The position numbers and the translations under genes were made by a program. The notes under the pieces are model-generated. The model saw nothing but the letters and a program-made list of their open reading frames with translations, had not been told where the DNA came from and ran no database searches. From the NCBI GenBank assembly GCA_963838735.1, contig CAWISG010000003.1, forward strand, positions 62,001 through 126,000: DNA of 64,000 nucleotides. The letters are read 5' to 3'. Positions 51,272-60,663 of this stretch are shown one piece after another. The DNA comes from Parerythrobacter_A sp963838735 (GTDB lineage: Bacteria > Pseudomonadota > Alphaproteobacteria > Sphingomonadales > Sphingomonadaceae). Every line of letters starts with the position of its first letter. Within the stretch, counting starts at the first letter, position 1.

Positions 51272-53735
51272 ATGGCTGAAACACTTCCGGTTCATGGCGT
51301 TTTGCCGGAACTGCTAAGGGCACTGGGCGCCACCGGTGCCGCCGTTCTCGTCGCCCCGCCGGGCGCCGGCAAGACGACGGCGGTCGCGCCTGCCCTGCTC
51401 GACCAGAGCTGGTGCGAAGGCGACGTCATCCTGCTTAGCCCGCGCCGGGTCGCTGCACGCGCTGCGGCGGAGCGCATGGCGGACATGCTAGGCGAAGCGG
51501 TCGGGCGAACAGTCGGCTACCTCACGCGCATGGACAGCCGCACCGGCCCCGACACCCGCATCCTGGTAATGACCGAAGCGATATTCGTGAACCGCCTGCT
51601 CGACGATCCGGAGTTGCCCGGCGTTTCCGCAGTGATGTTCGACGAGGCGCACGAGCGACATCTCGACAGCGATCTGGGCCTTGCGCTGGCCCTTGAAAGC
51701 CGTGCGGTGTTGCGGCCAGATCTGCGCATCTGCGTGATGTCGGCCACTATCGACGGCGCGCGGTTCGCGTCGCTCCTTGGCGAGGAAGCGATTGTGATCG
51801 AGAGCGAAGGCCGCGCTTATCCGCTCGATATCCGCTGGCTGGACGCGCGCGCCGATGCGCGTATCGAGGACTCGATGGCCGCTGCGGTGGCGCTGGCGTG
51901 GCGAGAAACGGAGGGCGATCTTCTGGCGTTCCTGCCCGGCGTGCGCGAGATCGAACGCACACGCGAACAGCTGGAGGCGCGTTTTCCGGACACGCCGATC
52001 CTGTCGCTGCACGGGCAAGTCCTTCCGGCGGACCAGCGCCTGGCGATACGCCGGGATGCGCAAGGGCGACGGCGCATCGTGTTGGCGACAGCGATTGCGG
52101 AAACTTCGCTAACGCTGGATGGCGTGCGGGTCGTTGTCGATAGCGGATTGAGCCGCCAAGCGGTATTCGACCATGCCGCAGGCACCACACGCTTGGTAAC
52201 GCGCCGCGCCAGCCAGGCGGCGGCGGGCCAACGGGCAGGGCGGGCCGCGCGACAGGGGCCAGGGGTCGCCTATCGCCTGTGGGCCGAAGCCGCGCATCCG
52301 GGACGACCGCCTTTTGCGCCGCCGGAAATCGAAACAGCCGATCTTGCACCGCTGGTCCTCTCGCTTGCGCAATGGGGGGCAGGCGATCCGCAATCGCTCC
52401 CGTGGCTTGATGCGCCACCTCTGGCCTCGGTTGCATCGGCGCGCGGGAGGCTGGAAAAGCTGGGCGCGTTGGATGATGGCGGGTGCATTACCGATTGGGG
52501 GCGGAAGGTCGCGGCGTTGCCGATGGACCCGGTTTCCGCTGCGGCAGTACTGTTCGGTGCGCGAGCCGGGTGTTCAGGTGAAGTGGCCAAGCTTGTTTTG
52601 CTTGCGCAGGAACGCGGGCTTGGCGGGCGGGGTGAGGACCTGCTCGCGCGGCTGTCGCGTTGGGACAATGACCAGGGCACGCGCGCCGAAGCGAGCCGAA
52701 AGCTGGCGGCGCGCTGGGCGAGGGCGGCTGAGAAATTGCTCGCCCCTGAAACCGGTGCAGTGGCTTCAGCACGAACGGACGGGGGCGATAGCGCAATCTG
52801 CCTGGCCCTCGCGAACCCGGACAACATCGCACGCCGTCGTTCGGCGTCGGGCGAGCACTGGGTTAGCGCGGGTGGACGTGGGTATTTGCTCGATCCGGCA
52901 AACCCGCTGGCCAGTGCGGAGTGGCTGATTGTGGTCGATGCGCAGGGTCCGGCGAAGGGCGCGCGGATCACGGCGGCGGCAGAACTGGCGGCGGACGATA
53001 TCGAAAATGCGCTCGGTGATCTGATTGAAAGCCGCTCGGTGCTGAATTGGAACGACGGTGCAGGGCGGGTCGAGGCGCGCCTCGAACGGCAAATCGGCGC
53101 TATCATGCTGGCCAGCGGTCCCGACCCGGCACCGGACCGCGCAGCAATTGTGGATAAGCTCGTGGAAAAAGGCGGCAAAGATGTGGAAACGCTTGTTCCC
53201 GCGTCGCTGCTGGCGCGCGGGCGGTATGCGGGAATCGAGGCCTTATCGCCCCGTGCATTACGCGACACGGCAGACCAGTGGCTTCGCCCGCTAGTGGAAG
53301 GGCGCTCAAATCTGGCCATTCCCGAAAACAGAATGGCCGAGGCCGTGTCGGCAGCATTGCCCTGGTCCGACCAAAAGCTACTTCGCGACGCTGCGCCCGC
53401 CAGTTTCACGACCCCGGCAGGCTCGACGCATGCGATAGATTATGCCGGAGACGATGCACCCTGCGTGACGGTGCGCGTGCAGGCGATGTTCGGGCTGGAC
53501 CGCCATCCGCTGATCGGCACGCAGGGTGAACGGGTGCCGTTGCTGCTGAAATTGACCAGTCCCGCGAATTCGTCCGGTGCAGGCGACACGGGACTTGCCC
53601 GGCTTCTGGCGGGGCAGCTGGGCCGATGTGCGCAGGGATATGAAGGGGCGCTATCCCAAACATCGCTGGCCCGACGAACCGTGGCTGGAAGCGCCCAGTC
53701 TGAAGACTCGCAAGGCGTTCGAACGCAAGCAGTAG
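51272..53735 (+). CDS. hrpB: ATP-dependent helicase HrpB (C-terminal frameshift)
   Basis: 820 residues if one extra base is removed. DEAH-box helicase motifs are the Walker A VAPPGAGKTTAVAPALL, DEAH (MFDEAHERHLDSDLG), SATIDGARF, and QRAGRAARQGPG. From about 53559 the frame is lost. The expected C-terminus RPVQATRDLPGFWRGSWADV and beyond (to the TAG at 53733-53735) is in the +1 frame; deleting one C of CCC near 53563 restores it. The in-frame reading instead runs to 53839 and overlaps the next gene. HrpB is a putative RNA helicase of unclear role. Confidence 0.85.
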
Positions 53736-53774
53736 GACTTGCACTGGCGTGCAGGACACGGCACTGCACTCAGC

Positions 53775-54053
53775 ATGTCAGCCCGTATCTATCAACGTCC
53801 GAAACACGCCATGCAGTCGGGCCGGGCGCGCACCGATGAATGGGTGCTCGAGTTCGAACAGTCCGAAGCACGCCAGGCCGACCCCTTGATGGGCTGGACC
53901 GGCAGTGGCGATACGCAGGCACAGGTGCAGCTAACCTTTCCGGACAAGAATGCGGCGAAGGCCTACGCCGCGAAACATGGCATACCCGCACGCGTCCATG
54001 CCACGCCGCACAAATCGCTCAAATTACAGGCTTACGCCGACAATTTCCGGTAG
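53775..54053 (+). CDS. NDUFS4-like ETC complex I subunit
   Basis: 92 residues. The sequence (MSARIYQRPKHAMQSGRA, then WVLEFEQSEAR, NAAKAYAAKHGI) matches the family of NADH dehydrogenase subunit NDUFS4/18-kDa proteins that alphaproteobacteria share with mitochondria. It is a small peripheral subunit of respiratory complex I. ATG 53775 is the start; the frame from 53739 overlaps hrpB sequence. Confidence 0.88.
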   Translation: MSARIYQRPKHAMQSGRARTDEWVLEFEQSEARQADPLMGWTGSGDTQAQVQLTFPDKNAAKAYAAKHGIPARVHATPHKSLKLQAYADNFR

Positions 54054-54059
54054 TCGCCA

Positions 54060-54530
54060 TCAGCTGGTCGCGAGGTCGATCCGCCCCTCGCGATAGGCTT
54101 CGCGGCAATCGCTCGCATCGGCCCGGACATCGGCATCCAGCAATGGCGTACGCGTCATGCCGACGCCGGTAAAGCGGCGGTCGTCGCACTCGCCATCGCG
54201 CGAGAACTCTCCGCTATCGTCGCCGAAATCGATATAGCTGGTGTCGCGGTCCACCGGTTCCAACAGACCGTCGTCACCGCCGCCGAGCCTGATCGTTCCA
54301 CGTTCGAAAGCCGCGCGGCAATCGGTCGCGTCGCGTGCGGTATCCTGCGGCAACAGCGCCGTTTTGGTCATGCCCTCACCGACGAAGCGCGGGTCGTCGC
54401 ACTCGCCATCCTTCGCCCATTTGCTGCTATCGTTCCCGAAGTGAATGGTCTGTGCATGAGCCACCTGCGGGGCGACGATGGTCATCGCGCAGGCTATCGA
54501 CAGGGCGGAGGCGAGTTTGGGGCTGCGCAT
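54060..54530 (-). CDS. Secreted protein with two tandem acidic repeats
   Basis: 156 residues. A signal peptide ends VAHAQT. The mature protein consists of two homologous units of about 60 residues, each with IxFG-DS, DGECDDxRF, GMTxT, LLxxD and DATDCR/DASDCR. Two conserved cysteines per repeat suggest disulfides. No known domain function is recognised. Convergent with the NDUFS4-like gene and divergent from the SRP RNA gene. Confidence 0.8.
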   Translation of the reverse strand: MRSPKLASALSIACAMTIVAPQVAHAQTIHFGNDSSKWAKDGECDDPRFVGEGMTKTALLPQDTARDATDCRAAFERGTIRLGGGDDGLLEPVDRDTSYIDFGDDSGEFSRDGECDDRRFTGVGMTRTPLLDADVRADASDCREAYREGRIDLATS

Positions 54531-54652
54531 TCGGTGCAATTCCAATGGCTTGCGAAACTGATGCGGACAGTATTGGTCACAAAGCCGCACGATGTCCAAT
54601 CGGCGCGCGTGCCGCTTGCATTTCGCGCGTCCTCCTCGCATATCCCGTATCG

Positions 54653-54737
54653 GGAGTCGGGTGGACGTTTGCGTTCGCTCACCGGGTCAGGTCCGGAAGG
54701 AAGCAGCCCAGGTGAATTGCGGCGGGTCGCCCGGCTC
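54653..54737 (+). ncRNA. ffs: Signal recognition particle RNA (4.5S-type)
   Basis: The universally conserved SRP core GGTCAGGTCCGGAAGGAAGC is at about 54687-54706, followed by AGCCCAGGTGA. The ends pair over nine bases, GGAGTCGGG (54653-54661) with CCCGGCTCC (54729-54737), giving the long bacterial hairpin. It scaffolds Ffh for co-translational membrane targeting. ffs upstream of dnaX is the common bacterial order. Confidence 0.93.
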
Positions 54738-54787
54738 CTATTTCCAACATCGTATCCGAATTGTTGTTCGCGCGAAGGTTTGCTCGT

Positions 54788-54827
54788 GACATTTGGGCCC
54801 GCGACATTTGGGCCCATGACATTTCGG
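54788..54827 (+). repeat. 15-bp tandem repeat between ffs and dnaX
   Basis: GACATTTGGGCCCGC (54788-54802), GACATTTGGGCCCAT (54803-54817) and a partial GACATTTCGG (54818-54827) are in tandem. They are in the dnaX leader, ending 26 nt before its ATG. Confidence 0.8.
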
Positions 54828-54853
54828 AAGGCGCAGCCTACCCTCGTACCGCG

Positions 54854-56618
54854 ATGACCGAATCTCCCGATCAGCCCCTTCCCGATGCAGCAGAAGATGC
54901 GCCATCTGCTGCGGAACTGGAAGCTGCGGGGCAGGAGGCCATGTTCGGCGCGCCCGAGGCAGATGCCGCCAAACCCGCTGTTACCACGCAACCCTATCGC
55001 GTCCTTGCGCGCAAATACCGGCCGCAGACATTCAGTGCGCTGATCGGGCAGGAGCCGATGGTCCGCACGTTGGCCAACGCCATCGCGCGTGACCGGCTTG
55101 CCCACGCTTTCTTGATGACCGGCGTGCGCGGGGTGGGCAAGACCTCGACCGCGCGGCTGATTGCCAAGGCGCTGAACTGCATCGGGCCGGACGGGCAGGG
55201 CGGGCCGACCGTCGATCCGTGCGGCGTATGCGAACACTGCGTCGCCATCGCCGAAGGCCGCGACATCGACGTGATCGAAATGGACGCTGCGAGCCATACC
55301 GGCGTAGATGATATGCGCGCGATTATCGAGGCGGTGCGCTACGCGGCGGTCAGCGCGCGCTACAAGATCTACATCATCGACGAAGTCCACATGCTGTCGA
55401 AGAACGCTTTCAACGCGCTGCTGAAGACGCTGGAAGAGCCGCCCGCGCATGTGAAATTCCTGTTCGCTACCACCGAGGTGGAGAAGCTGCCGGTGACGGT
55501 TCTGAGCCGGACGCAGCGGTTCGACCTACGGCGCATCACCGCCGACATGCTGGCCAAGCATTTCGCATGGGTCTGCGAGCAGGAAGAGGTCGAGGCAGAA
55601 GCGCAGGCGCTGGCGATGATCGCGGCGGCGGCAGAAGGGTCGGTGCGCGATGGCCTTTCGATACTGGACCAGGCGATCAGCCATGCCGATCTTGAAGGCG
55701 CTGGCGATAATAAGGGCAAGATCACCGCAGACCGCGTGCGCGATATGCTGGGGCTGGCGGACAAGACGGCGCAGCGTCGGCTACTCGGTGCGATACTGGA
55801 GGGCGATGGCGAGGCGCTGCTGACCGGAATTGCGGACCAGTACGCGCTTGGCGTGGAGCCGCTGTCACTGATGCGCGGGCTGATGGACCTAGTGCATCGC
55901 ATTACCGTAGCGCAAATCGGAGATGCTGCGCCCGACGCCGTGTCGGAAGAAGAAAGTGTGGCGCTGGCAGACTGGAGCGCGCGGCTTTCCGCCGGACAGC
56001 TGCACCGTCTGTGGCAGTTGCTGTTGAAAGGGGCATGACGAGGTGCGGACCGCACCCGATCCGCTGGCGAGCGCACAGATGGCGCTGCTGCGCGTGCTGC
56101 ACGCTGCCGACATGCCCGACCCCGGCAAGATGGCGCGGATGCTGAACGATATCGCCAAGGCACCGCCCGCCATTGCCCCGGAAGATACATCAGCCGACGC
56201 GTCCGCACCCGCAGCGAAGCTCGATTTGGCCACGCTGGCGCAGCAGGTTGAGGACGCGGGCCATCTGATCGTCGCCTCGGTGATGCGGCACCAACTCCGT
56301 GTCGAAACACTGGAACCCGGCACGATGCACTACCGGCGCGACTCCACCTTTACCGATGCGATAGATGCCGACCTGCGCGCAGCCTTGCAGAAAGTCACCG
56401 GCGAGCCGTGGCAGGTTAAACAGCTTCCGCGTGCCGATGCGTCTGCCCCGCCAGTTGCCACCCTTGACGAACAGGCCGAGGCCTCTGAAAACGCAGCGCG
56501 TGAGGCGCGGCTGGCTCACCCGCTGGTGCAGGCGACACTGGCGGCTTTTCCCGATGCGGAGCTGCTCGACGATGCAGCGCCGGAACCAGCCGCACATCCC
56601 TCCACCAAGTTTGCCTGA
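54854..56618 (+). pseudogene. dnaX: DNA polymerase III subunit gamma/tau, DnaX (frameshifted)
   Basis: About 587 residues if one extra base is skipped. The N-terminal AAA+ clamp-loader module has Walker A GVRGVGKTSTARL, a zinc-binding CGVCEHC, the DEVH box YIIDEVHMLSKNAF and sensor 1. In-frame reading stops at 56036 (LLLKGA, then TGA). The homologous domain III continuation HDEVRTAPDPLASAQMALLR lies in the +1 frame from 56034, and the tau tail runs to 56618. The site is AAAGGGGCATGA; one G of GGGG (56030-56033) is extra. Since dnaX is essential, a sequence error or recoding is more likely than true loss. Confidence 0.85.
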
Positions 56619-56636
56619 CAGCAAGGAACCCGACCG

Positions 56637-56978
56637 ATGCAATCAATGGAAGAAATGATCCAAGCCGCCCAGAAGGCCGCCGAAACGATCCAGACGCAGA
56701 TGAATGACATGCAAGCCAAGCTCGACGGGATCGAGGTCGAGGGGCAGGCGGGCGGCGGTCTCGTGAAAGTACGCGCCAGCGCCAAGGGGCGCATTCTGGG
56801 CGTCACCATCGATGACAGCCTGATGGTGCCATCCGAAAAACAGATGACCGAAGACCTCGTGACCGCCGCTTTCAACGATGCGCGCGACAAGGCGGACCGG
56901 GTTTCGGAAGAGGAAATGAAAAAAGTGCAGGGCGGCATGGCGTTGCCGCCGGGGTTCAATCTGCCGGGCATGGGCTGA
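56637..56978 (+). CDS. YbaB/EbfC nucleoid-associated protein
   Basis: 113 residues, the typical YbaB size. MEEMIQAAQKAAETIQTQMN, the GGGLVKVRASAKGRILGV core and a C-terminal MKKVQGGMALPPGFNLPGMG fit the family. YbaB binds DNA nonspecifically as a dimer and usually lies just after dnaX (before recR), as here after 18 nt. Confidence 0.93.
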   Translation: MQSMEEMIQAAQKAAETIQTQMNDMQAKLDGIEVEGQAGGGLVKVRASAKGRILGVTIDDSLMVPSEKQMTEDLVTAAFNDARDKADRVSEEEMKKVQGGMALPPGFNLPGMG

Positions 56979-57008
56979 GCGCTTAAATTACAACGAGGAG
57001 CGGATACG

Positions 57009-57803
57009 ATGGCAACGGTGATGAATGACAACGCAAGCGGCGATGATGCCGATATTCGCGCGCAAGTGAGCGACGAGGAATGGGCGGTCCGCGTCGATCT
57101 TGCGGCGGCGTATCGGCTGGTGGCGTATTACGGGTGGGACGATCTGATCTTCACGCATCTCAGCGCTCGGGTGCCGGGGCCGGAGCATCACTTCCTCATC
57201 AACCCGTACGACATGATGTTCGAGGAAATCACCGCATCCAGCCTCGTTAAGATCGACGTCGAGGGCCAACCCGTCCTGCCGACCGCGCACCCGGTCAATC
57301 CGGCGGGATTCGTGATCCATTCCGCGCTGCACATGAATTGCGAGGCGGCGGCGGCCGTCATGCATGTCCATACGCCGGCGGGGCAGGCCGTCAGTGCAAT
57401 GGAATTCGGCCTGCTGGAACATACGCAGACCGGCATGATCGCGCGCAGCGACATCGCCTATCACGATTACGAAGGCATCGCGACCGAGCTGGAAGAACGC
57501 GAACGACTGGTCGAGGATATCGGCGACAAGCACGCAATGATCCTGCGCAATCACGGCACGCTGACCATCGGCAACACGGTGGGTGAATGTTTCCTGCGCC
57601 TGTATTTCCTTGAACGCGCATGTTCGGCGCAGATCGCCATGCTTAGCGCAGGCCGCGAGAACCTGATCAACCCTCCGCAGGGCACGCCGGAGAAGGTCAA
57701 GGCACAAACACCGCCCGCCGGGATCGGCATGGTCGCTAACGGCCTCGCTTGGCCCGCGTTGCTGCGCAAAGCGGAACGGCTGGATGCAGGGTTCAGGGAG
57801 TAG
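57009..57803 (+). CDS. Class II aldolase/adducin family protein
   Basis: 264 residues. The zinc-site histidines are in AVMHVHTPAGQAVSAME and RNHGTLTIGNTVGECFLRLY; FLINPYDMMFEEITASSLVK is the phosphate-like region. The family includes fuculose-type aldolases, decarboxylases and adducin-like proteins, so the reaction is not determined. It begins 30 nt after ybaB. Confidence 0.87.
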   Translation: MATVMNDNASGDDADIRAQVSDEEWAVRVDLAAAYRLVAYYGWDDLIFTHLSARVPGPEHHFLINPYDMMFEEITASSLVKIDVEGQPVLPTAHPVNPAGFVIHSALHMNCEAAAAVMHVHTPAGQAVSAMEFGLLEHTQTGMIARSDIAYHDYEGIATELEERERLVEDIGDKHAMILRNHGTLTIGNTVGECFLRLYFLERACSAQIAMLSAGRENLINPPQGTPEKVKAQTPPAGIGMVANGLAWPALLRKAERLDAGFRE

Positions 57804-57925
57804 TGCCTGTCGGCCGCGCCGGTTTTCCTACACCGGCGGTGGCTGGTAGTCCGGTGGCATGGCCACTTCACTTACATTTCCGCTGCAGTTGTACCCAGTT
57901 TTGTGCGGCCGAATTGTTTTGCCCC

Positions 57926-57947
57926 TGGACAGTGTAACAGTTGTCCA
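57926..57947. promoter_or_regulatory. 22-bp dyad upstream of lon
   Basis: TGGACA-GTGTAACAGT-TGTCCA is a palindrome with a 10-nt spacer, about 100 nt upstream of the lon start. It could be an operator. The rest of 57804-58042 holds a 7-bp stem-loop at 57817-57838, including TTTTCCTACAC, and no gene. Confidence 0.35.
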
Positions 57948-58042
57948 TGTCTCCGTTTTTCGCACCTTTTAGGTCCAAGCGCGGCGCGTCCACAGCTGAG
58001 GTCTATCGCCCCGTTGCAGCGTAGGCGCTGGCTTCCCATATT

Positions 58043-60460
58043 ATGCCCATGACATCCTACCCCCTTCTTCCGTTGCGCGACATCGTCGTGTTCCCCGATA
58101 TGACCGTTCCGCTGTTCGTAGGCCGCGCCAAATCCGTTGCCGCTCTGGAAGCCGCGATGGCGGCGGACAAGGACATCTTGCTGCTGAGCCAGCTCGATCC
58201 GGGCTGCGACGATCCGGGGCGCGACGACCTGTACGATGTCGGCGTGGTGGCGCAGGTGGTGCAGTTGCTGAAATTGCCCGACGGTACCGTTCGCGTGCTG
58301 GTGGAAGGGCAGGGCCGTGCCCGCGTGGAATCGCTGAAAACCGTGGGCGAAGACGACGAAACGATGGTGCTGGCCGAAGTTGAAGTCATCGACGAGCACA
58401 CCGCATCAGGCAGCGAAGTGACCGCGATGATGCGCTCCGTTTCCGAACAGTTTGCTGATTATGCCAAGCTGAACAAGAAACTGTCCGACGATGCTGGCGA
58501 GGAGTTGGGCGAGATCGACGATGCCGGTGCACTGGCCGACGCGGTTGCTGCCTCTATCAACACCAAGGTTGCCGACAAGCAGGCGCTGCTGACCGAACCT
58601 GATCCGCTGAAGCGGCTGGAAATGGTGATGGCCTTTATGGAAGGCGAGCTTAGCGTCCTGCAAGTCGAGAAGAAGATCCGGGGCCGCGTCAAGCGGCAGA
58701 TGGAGAAGACGCAGCGCGAGTACTACCTCAACGAGCAGATGAAGGCGATCCAGTCCGAGCTAGGTGGCGAGGGCGAAGAAGCCGATGAAATGGGCGCGCT
58801 GCAAAAGGAAATCGACACCAAGAAGCTGTCGAAAGAAGCGCGCGCCAAAGCGAAGAGTGAGCTGAAGAAGCTGCGCGGAATGCAGCCTATGAGCGCCGAG
58901 GCGACGGTGGTGCGTAATTATCTCGACGTGTTGCTGGGTCTGCCGTGGGGCAAAAAATCGAAGCTGAAGAAGGATTTGACCAAAGCGCAGGAGGTGCTGG
59001 ATGCCGATCATTTCGCGTTGGAAAAGGTCAAGGACCGCATTATCGAATACCTTGCGGTGCAGGCCCGTACCAACAAGTTGAAAGGACCTATCCTGTGCCT
59101 CGTCGGCCCGCCCGGAGTGGGCAAGACCTCGCTTGGCAAGAGCATCGCGCGCGCCACGGGTCGCAAATTCGTCCGCCAAAGTCTTGGCGGCGTGCGGGAC
59201 GAGGCTGAAATTCGGGGCCATCGCCGGACCTATATCGGCAGCCTGCCAGGCAAGATCGTGCAGAACCTAAGGAAGGCGAAAAAGAACAATCCGCTATTCC
59301 TGCTCGACGAAATCGACAAGTTGGGACAGGATTTCCGTGGCGATCCCGCATCTGCGTTGCTGGAAGTGCTAGACCCCGAACAGAACGGCAAGTTTCAGGA
59401 CCACTATCTCGAACTGGATATCGACCTGTCGGACGTGATGTTCGTCACCACCGCCAACAGCCTCAACCTGCCGCAGCCCTTGCTCGACCGGATGGAGATC
59501 ATCCGGCTGGAAGGCTACACCGAGGACGAGAAGGTCGAGATCGCCAAGCGGCATTTGATCGCTAAGCAGATCGACGCGCATGGGCTAACCGAAGGTGAGT
59601 TCACGCTGCAGGAAGACGCGCTGCGCGACCTCATCCGCTATTATACGCGTGAAGCGGGCGTCCGCACGCTGGAGCGCGAAATTGCCAAGCTGTGCCGCAA
59701 ATCGCTGCGCCGTATTCTGGAAGGTGATGACAAAGCCATCACAATCACACCTGAAACGCTAGCGGATTTCTCCGGCGTACGGAAATTCAAGCATGGCATG
59801 GGCGAGGAAGACGCACAGATCGGTGCAGTGACAGGCCTTGCCTGGACCGAAGTAGGCGGCGAGTTGTTGACCATCGAAAGCGTCACTACGCCGGGCAAGG
59901 GCGATGTGAAGACCACCGGCAAGCTGGGTGAGGTGATGACCGAAAGCGTCGCCGCCGCCTTCAGCTTCGTCAAGGCGCGCGCGCCCGTTTACGGTATTAT
60001 GCCGAGCCTGTTTCAGCGCAAGAATGTGCATATCCACTTGCCGGAAGGCGCGGTGCCCAAGGATGGCCCCAGCGCGGGCGTCGGCATGGTCACATCCATC
60101 ATTTCCACGCTTACCGGCATCCCCGTACGCCCGGATGTTGCCATGACTGGCGAAGTCACGTTGCGCGGCCGGGTGCTGGCGATCGGCGGGTTGAAGGAGA
60201 AACTGCTCGCCGCGCTACGTGGCGGCATTACTACCGTGCTTATCCCGGAAGAAAACGTGAAAGATCTGGCAGAGATTGCCGACACCATCACCGAACGGCT
60301 TGATATCGTGCCCGTGGCTCATGTCGACGAAGTGCTCGAACGCGCGCTCGTTGCACCGCTTGAAGGCATCGAATGGACCGAAGCGGACGATCTTGCCAGT
60401 CAGCCCGGCGGAACACAGTCGTCGGGGGGGACGGCCGGGGCGGGGCAAATCGCGCATTAG
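58043..60460 (+). CDS. lon: ATP-dependent protease Lon
   Basis: 805 residues. An N-terminal LON domain (SYPLLPLRDIVVFPDMTVPL) is followed by the AAA+ module with Walker A GPPGVGKTSLGKS and the Walker B FLLDEIDKLG. The C-terminal serine protease domain carries the catalytic Ser in KDGPSAGVGM (about residue 677) and a Lys in LKEKLLAAL. Lon degrades misfolded and regulatory proteins in the cytoplasm. ATG 58043 or 58049 is the start. A Gly/Ser-rich C-terminal tail is unusual but common in the group. Confidence 0.97.
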   Translation: MPMTSYPLLPLRDIVVFPDMTVPLFVGRAKSVAALEAAMAADKDILLLSQLDPGCDDPGRDDLYDVGVVAQVVQLLKLPDGTVRVLVEGQGRARVESLKTVGEDDETMVLAEVEVIDEHTASGSEVTAMMRSVSEQFADYAKLNKKLSDDAGEELGEIDDAGALADAVAASINTKVADKQALLTEPDPLKRLEMVMAFMEGELSVLQVEKKIRGRVKRQMEKTQREYYLNEQMKAIQSELGGEGEEADEMGALQKEIDTKKLSKEARAKAKSELKKLRGMQPMSAEATVVRNYLDVLLGLPWGKKSKLKKDLTKAQEVLDADHFALEKVKDRIIEYLAVQARTNKLKGPILCLVGPPGVGKTSLGKSIARATGRKFVRQSLGGVRDEAEIRGHRRTYIGSLPGKIVQNLRKAKKNNPLFLLDEIDKLGQDFRGDPASALLEVLDPEQNGKFQDHYLELDIDLSDVMFVTTANSLNLPQPLLDRMEIIRLEGYTEDEKVEIAKRHLIAKQIDAHGLTEGEFTLQEDALRDLIRYYTREAGVRTLEREIAKLCRKSLRRILEGDDKAITITPETLADFSGVRKFKHGMGEEDAQIGAVTGLAWTEVGGELLTIESVTTPGKGDVKTTGKLGEVMTESVAAAFSFVKARAPVYGIMPSLFQRKNVHIHLPEGAVPKDGPSAGVGMVTSIISTLTGIPVRPDVAMTGEVTLRGRVLAIGGLKEKLLAALRGGITTVLIPEENVKDLAEIADTITERLDIVPVAHVDEVLERALVAPLEGIEWTEADDLASQPGGTQSSGGTAGAGQIAH

Positions 60461-60540
60461 CCCGACGCACCAGGTGAGCCGCGGCCGGGGCCGGGGGACG
60501 TGCAATACGACGGTTCGCGGGGTTTTGACGACGAATGCCT

Positions 60541-60569
60541 TTGACAGCGGGCGTTAAAAGGCTTTCAAT
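60541..60569 (+). promoter_or_regulatory. Candidate sigma-70 promoter of the HU gene
   Basis: TTGACA (60541-60546), a 17-nt spacer and TTCAAT (60564-60569) give a perfect -35 and a 4/6 -10 box, with a 5' leader of about 85-90 nt before the HU ATG. No other candidate is as good in this interval. Confidence 0.4.
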
Positions 60570-60663
60570 CGCACCTTGCGAGGGGCGATTCACGTCTTTC
60601 ACCAACAGCTTTCGCCCGGCAGGCCATCGTTTGCGGCGACTACGTTAGGGGGACTATCTCGAT

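Noticed and set aside
57817..57838. Stem-loop CGCCGGT...ACCGGCG after the class II aldolase as terminator
   Set aside because: No T run follows, so it is only recorded as a small palindrome.
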